A DNA stretch of 28,980 bases from Acetomicrobium sp. UBA5826 (GTDB taxonomy: Bacteria; Synergistota; Synergistia; Synergistales; Acetomicrobiaceae). Position 1 is the first letter of the stretch; the number at the start of each line of letters is the position of its first letter. The notes under the pieces were generated by a model, which saw only the letters and a program-made list of their open reading frames with translations, was not told the DNA's origin and ran no database searches. A program made the position numbers and the translations under genes. Shown piece by piece: positions 26,639 through 28,980 of this stretch. The stretch is taken from contig NZ_DJHF01000010.1 of the NCBI RefSeq assembly GCF_002433005.1, forward strand, positions 1 through 28,980, in the 5' to 3' direction.

Positions 26639-26644
26639 ATTATA
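26639..26644 (-). promoter_or_regulatory. -10 box of the aor promoter
   Basis: A perfect TATAAT on the minus strand lies 43 bases upstream of the aor start. No good -35 box is found at 17 bases, so an activator may be needed. Confidence 0.45.
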
Positions 26645-26715
26645 CTATTACATTAGATGTTATCTTGTACCCGGTTTACACTGCTTTCTAAAAGACCTGG
26701 CAAAGGTACTCCCAA

Positions 26716-26770
26716 GAAAATGCAGGGCGAAAGACAATATTAATACTTTGCCATTTCGCCCTGCATTTTC
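26716..26770. terminator. Long perfect hairpin between fchA and aor
   Basis: GAAAATGCAGGGCGAAA (26716-26732) and its exact reverse complement (26754-26770) form a 17-base stem around a 21-base loop. The A-rich outer arm gives a T run on either strand, so it can act as a bidirectional intrinsic terminator. It would end the histidine-degradation operon and insulate aor. Confidence 0.75.
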
Positions 26771-26825
26771 CATCTGTCATTACGTGCATTCCAGCTAAAT
26801 TTTAGACGAGGCATTAAAACAAGAG

Positions 26826-26842
26826 TTGTTAATCCTTAACAA
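26826..26842. promoter_or_regulatory. Small palindrome downstream of fchA
   Basis: TTGTTAA-TCC-TTAACAA is a perfect 7-base inverted repeat, 36 bases past the fchA stop. It is AT-rich and lacks a terminator T tract. It could be an operator or a chance palindrome. Confidence 0.25.
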
Positions 26843-26877
26843 ACAGCCTCCTCTATTTCGGTTTGATATTCACATGG

Positions 26878-27504
26878 TTACAAATTCTCTTCCAAGCTCT
26901 TTAATCCCCTTAGAACGGTATCGTCAATAGCCTTTAGCAAAGACTCGACCTCTGATTTTAATTGATTGGCGAAGCTCTCGTCTTTAATGCTTTTCAAGTT
27001 AATTAATACGTTATAGGAGGCGGCTTTGGCGGAACTGGAAGCAAGAAGCAACGCCGTCCCTGCATCCGTTATGGCATTAACATTACCCCTCTCGACGGCT
27101 ATTCCCGCCTTTTTTGCAAGATCAAGACATCTCCTTAGTGTTTCCATTGGAACCAAGGCTGCTTTTTTAAGGGCCTCCTGCATGGCAAAAGTCCTTTCCC
27201 TTTTTTCTTCCTCAGTGTTTTTGGGAAGGCGCATGGCCTTCATAAAATCGTTAAATGCATTTGAATCTTTGTCCATTAGATCCAAAAACTCGTCTCGCAT
27301 TTTATCGCAATCTTTCATCAGTTCTTCCATTATTGCCTGATGTTCCTTGTATTTTTCTTTGCCAACAGTCAATCTGGCCACCATGGACACCAAAGAAGCT
27401 CCCATGGCACCGTCAAAAGCGGCCACGCTCCCCCCTCCAGGCGCCGGAGAATCCGAGGCAAGTTCCACCAAAAAAGATCTCAGAGACATTTCCTTCATTG
27501 ACAT
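26878..27504 (-). CDS. fchA: Formiminotetrahydrofolate cyclodeaminase (FTCD C-domain/FchA family)
   Basis: The 208-residue all-helical enzyme removes ammonia from 5-formimino-tetrahydrofolate to give methenyl-tetrahydrofolate, recovering the one-carbon unit from histidine breakdown. The family start SPAPGGGSVAAFDGAMGASLVSMV (residues 19 on) and the later GNVNAITDAGTALLLA are clear. FchA family members can also act as methenyl-tetrahydrofolate cyclohydrolases. Next to ftcD the deaminase role is the better call. The ATG has GGAGGTG upstream and lies three bases after the hutI stop. In animals this domain is fused to the transferase. Here it is separate, with hutI between the two. Confidence 0.9.
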   Translation of the reverse strand: MSMKEMSLRSFLVELASDSPAPGGGSVAAFDGAMGASLVSMVARLTVGKEKYKEHQAIMEELMKDCDKMRDEFLDLMDKDSNAFNDFMKAMRLPKNTEEEKRERTFAMQEALKKAALVPMETLRRCLDLAKKAGIAVERGNVNAITDAGTALLLASSSAKAASYNVLINLKSIKDESFANQLKSEVESLLKAIDDTVLRGLKSLEENL

Positions 27505-27507
27505 CTT

Positions 27508-28752
27508 CTACACCTCCGATGAAAATCTTTGGCCCATTTTGTATACCTCTTTTATGTTTCGCCATCCCAAATGGTAGGCCATGATACCGGGCGTTTCTCC
27601 GTCTAGAACGACAAAATCGGCCTTTTTTCCCCTTTCCAAACTGCCTACCTGACTTGCCATGCCTATGGCATAGGCAGCGTTGAGGGTCGAAGCCACAAGC
27701 GACTCTTCCATCGATAAGCCCATGCCCAACAGGGCAAGCCTAAATACCATCTCCATGGATTCACAATAGCAGGAACCGGGATTGCAGTCCGTTGCCAATG
27801 CAACAGGGACTCCCATTTCTATCATCTTCCTTGCGGGGGCATAGGATTTTCTGAGGCTGAAGGCCGTCGCCGGCAACAATACGGCGAGCACACCGCTTTC
27901 AGCCATTGCTTTTAAGCCTTCCTCGCGTGCCGCAAGTAAATGTTCAGCTGAATCAACCTTAAGCTCGGCAGCTAATTTTGCTCCGCCTAAATCATACACT
28001 TCGTCAGCGTGAATTTTTAAGCCCAGACCGCATTTCCTTGCCGCCAACAAGATCCTCTTGGCATCGTCAACGGAAAAGACACCTTCTTCGCAAAATACGT
28101 CACAATATCTGGCCAATCCCTTAGCAGCAATGTGGGGTATCATTTCCTCCACTACGAGATCGACATAGGCTTTCGGGTTGTCTTTGTACTCCCGCGGCAC
28201 CGCATGGGCACCCATAAAAGTTGCGACTATATCGACAGGTTTGCCCTTTAACGCATCTATGACCTCCAACATTTTGACTTCGTGCTCTAAGGAAAGGCCG
28301 TATCCACTTTTTATTTCCATAGAAGTGGTGCCATTCTTCAAAGCTCTATTTATTACTTCTTCAGTGCTTGCATAAAGCTCATCGCGACTCGCCGACCTGA
28401 CTCTATCGACGGTGGAAAGAATACCTCCGCCCATTTTGAGTATTTCAAGATAGGAAGCTCCCTGGAGGCGCATTATAAATTCCCTTTCCCTGGTTCCGAC
28501 AAAACATGCATGAGTATGGGGATCTACGAAGCCGGGAATAACGCATCGACCGCACAGGTCGATCTCCAAGGCATCTTCCGTGACGGATTTTAGTACTTCT
28601 AATTCTTGACCAATTGACTCGATATAGCCATCCCTTACGAGGATTGCTCCCTTTTCCTCAGAATAAATTTGATTCATTTCGCTCCCCCTCAAGGGCCTTC
28701 CCTTATCCAAGGGGGTGTATATTCTGGCGTTTCTGAAAAGCTTTAAGGTCAT
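27508..28752 (-). CDS. hutI: Imidazolonepropionase
   Basis: HutI hydrolyses 4-imidazolone-5-propanoate to N-formimino-glutamate, the third step of histidine degradation. It is an amidohydrolase-fold metal enzyme of 414 residues from ATG 28752. A TTG six bases earlier is possible, but AGGG is better spaced for the ATG. The motifs are DPHTHACFVGTREREF (metal HxH), KSGYGLSLEHEVKMLE, LKIHADE (metal histidine), SAEHLLA and ATDCNPGS (catalytic aspartate). The start region overlaps the end of ftcD, so translation is coupled. hutH and hutU are not in the window. Confidence 0.95.
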   Translation of the reverse strand: MTLKLFRNARIYTPLDKGRPLRGSEMNQIYSEEKGAILVRDGYIESIGQELEVLKSVTEDALEIDLCGRCVIPGFVDPHTHACFVGTREREFIMRLQGASYLEILKMGGGILSTVDRVRSASRDELYASTEEVINRALKNGTTSMEIKSGYGLSLEHEVKMLEVIDALKGKPVDIVATFMGAHAVPREYKDNPKAYVDLVVEEMIPHIAAKGLARYCDVFCEEGVFSVDDAKRILLAARKCGLGLKIHADEVYDLGGAKLAAELKVDSAEHLLAAREEGLKAMAESGVLAVLLPATAFSLRKSYAPARKMIEMGVPVALATDCNPGSCYCESMEMVFRLALLGMGLSMEESLVASTLNAAYAIGMASQVGSLERGKKADFVVLDGETPGIMAYHLGWRNIKEVYKMGQRFSSEV

Positions 28753-28754
28753 CT

Positions 28755-28980
28755 TCAATCCCTGCCCAAAAGATCAAGAAGCCTTAGCTCAATTACTTGA
28801 TTGGGGTCGAAATGGGAGATCTGCATGTAATAAGAAGTGCTTTGAAGCAATGCCTCAGCAGGAACCATGCCGTAGACTTCGGTCTCCGCTACCGAAACCC
28901 CCCAGCGTTTCGCCTCGCATTTTATCAGCTCCAAGACGCGATATAGGGCGTTCTTTTCGTAATCCACGATGTTCATGCTC
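28755..28980 (-). CDS. ftcD: Glutamate formiminotransferase, C-terminal part (cut by window edge)
   Basis: The reading frame enters from the window edge and ends at 28755. Its roughly 75 residues match the C-terminus of the formiminotransferase domain: SMNIVDYEKNALYRVLELI, then AEALLQSTSYYMQISHFDPNQVIE. The enzyme moves the formimino group from N-formimino-glutamate to tetrahydrofolate, giving the substrate of FchA. The stop overlaps the start region of hutI. The protein ends without a cyclodeaminase domain, which is encoded by fchA. The start lies outside the window. Confidence 0.85.
   Translation of the reverse strand, partial: SMNIVDYEKNALYRVLELIKCEAKRWGVSVAETEVYGMVPAEALLQSTSYYMQISHFDPNQVIELRLLDLLGRD

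Noticed and set aside
1..28980. CRISPR array or cas genes
   Set aside because: No regularly spaced direct repeats were seen at any position and no Cas-like protein is encoded. The only tandem repeats are the 9-base pair near 24641 and short AT runs.

Overview
The window reads as a chromosomal segment of an anaerobic, amino-acid-fermenting bacterium, with a lower-GC mobile and defence island joined to higher-GC housekeeping genes. A ferredoxin-dependent 2-oxoacid oxidoreductase, a tungsten-type aldehyde:ferredoxin oxidoreductase and a folate-linked histidine-degradation cluster (ftcD, hutI, fchA as separate genes) suggest a Synergistota-like host such as Acetomicrobium/Anaerobaculum. That placement is inferred from gene content and protein style, not proven. 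Nearly every gene is on the minus strand, so transcription runs from high to low coordinates.

Positions 1-2660 hold an unidentified truncated reading frame and an IS21-family element. Its ATPase gene istB is intact, but its transposase gene istA carries one in-frame TAA between its catalytic residues. A strong intrinsic terminator at 2669-2697 separates this element from the next block.

Positions 2999-16383 are one long co-directional defence operon. In transcription order it holds a small Xre-type regulator with a promoter overlapped by a palindrome; an SNF2/HepA-type helicase split by a one-base frameshift in an A8 run; a very large beta-class adenine methyltransferase of type III Mod type; a type III Res-like helicase-nuclease; an OLD-family ATPase-TOPRIM nuclease (GajA-like); and a UvrD-like helicase (GajB-like) interrupted by one in-frame TGA just after its Walker A motif. 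The layout is a composite: a helicase-methylase-restriction module followed by a Gabija-like pair. I know both parts separately, but not this fusion as a named system. Both helicases carry single-event lesions, while the methylase, restriction and OLD genes are open. The island may therefore be decaying or switchable, or the sequence may contain errors.

Positions 16649-28980 are conserved chromosome. The korDABC genes feed into rlmD. A second overlapping cluster runs acpS, nnr, a small membrane protein gene, tsaE, tsaB, downstream of a tRNA-Val(GAC) gene and its terminator. An aldehyde:ferredoxin oxidoreductase gene stands alone between inverted repeats. The histidine-degradation genes ftcD (cut by the window edge), hutI and fchA end at a long hairpin terminator.
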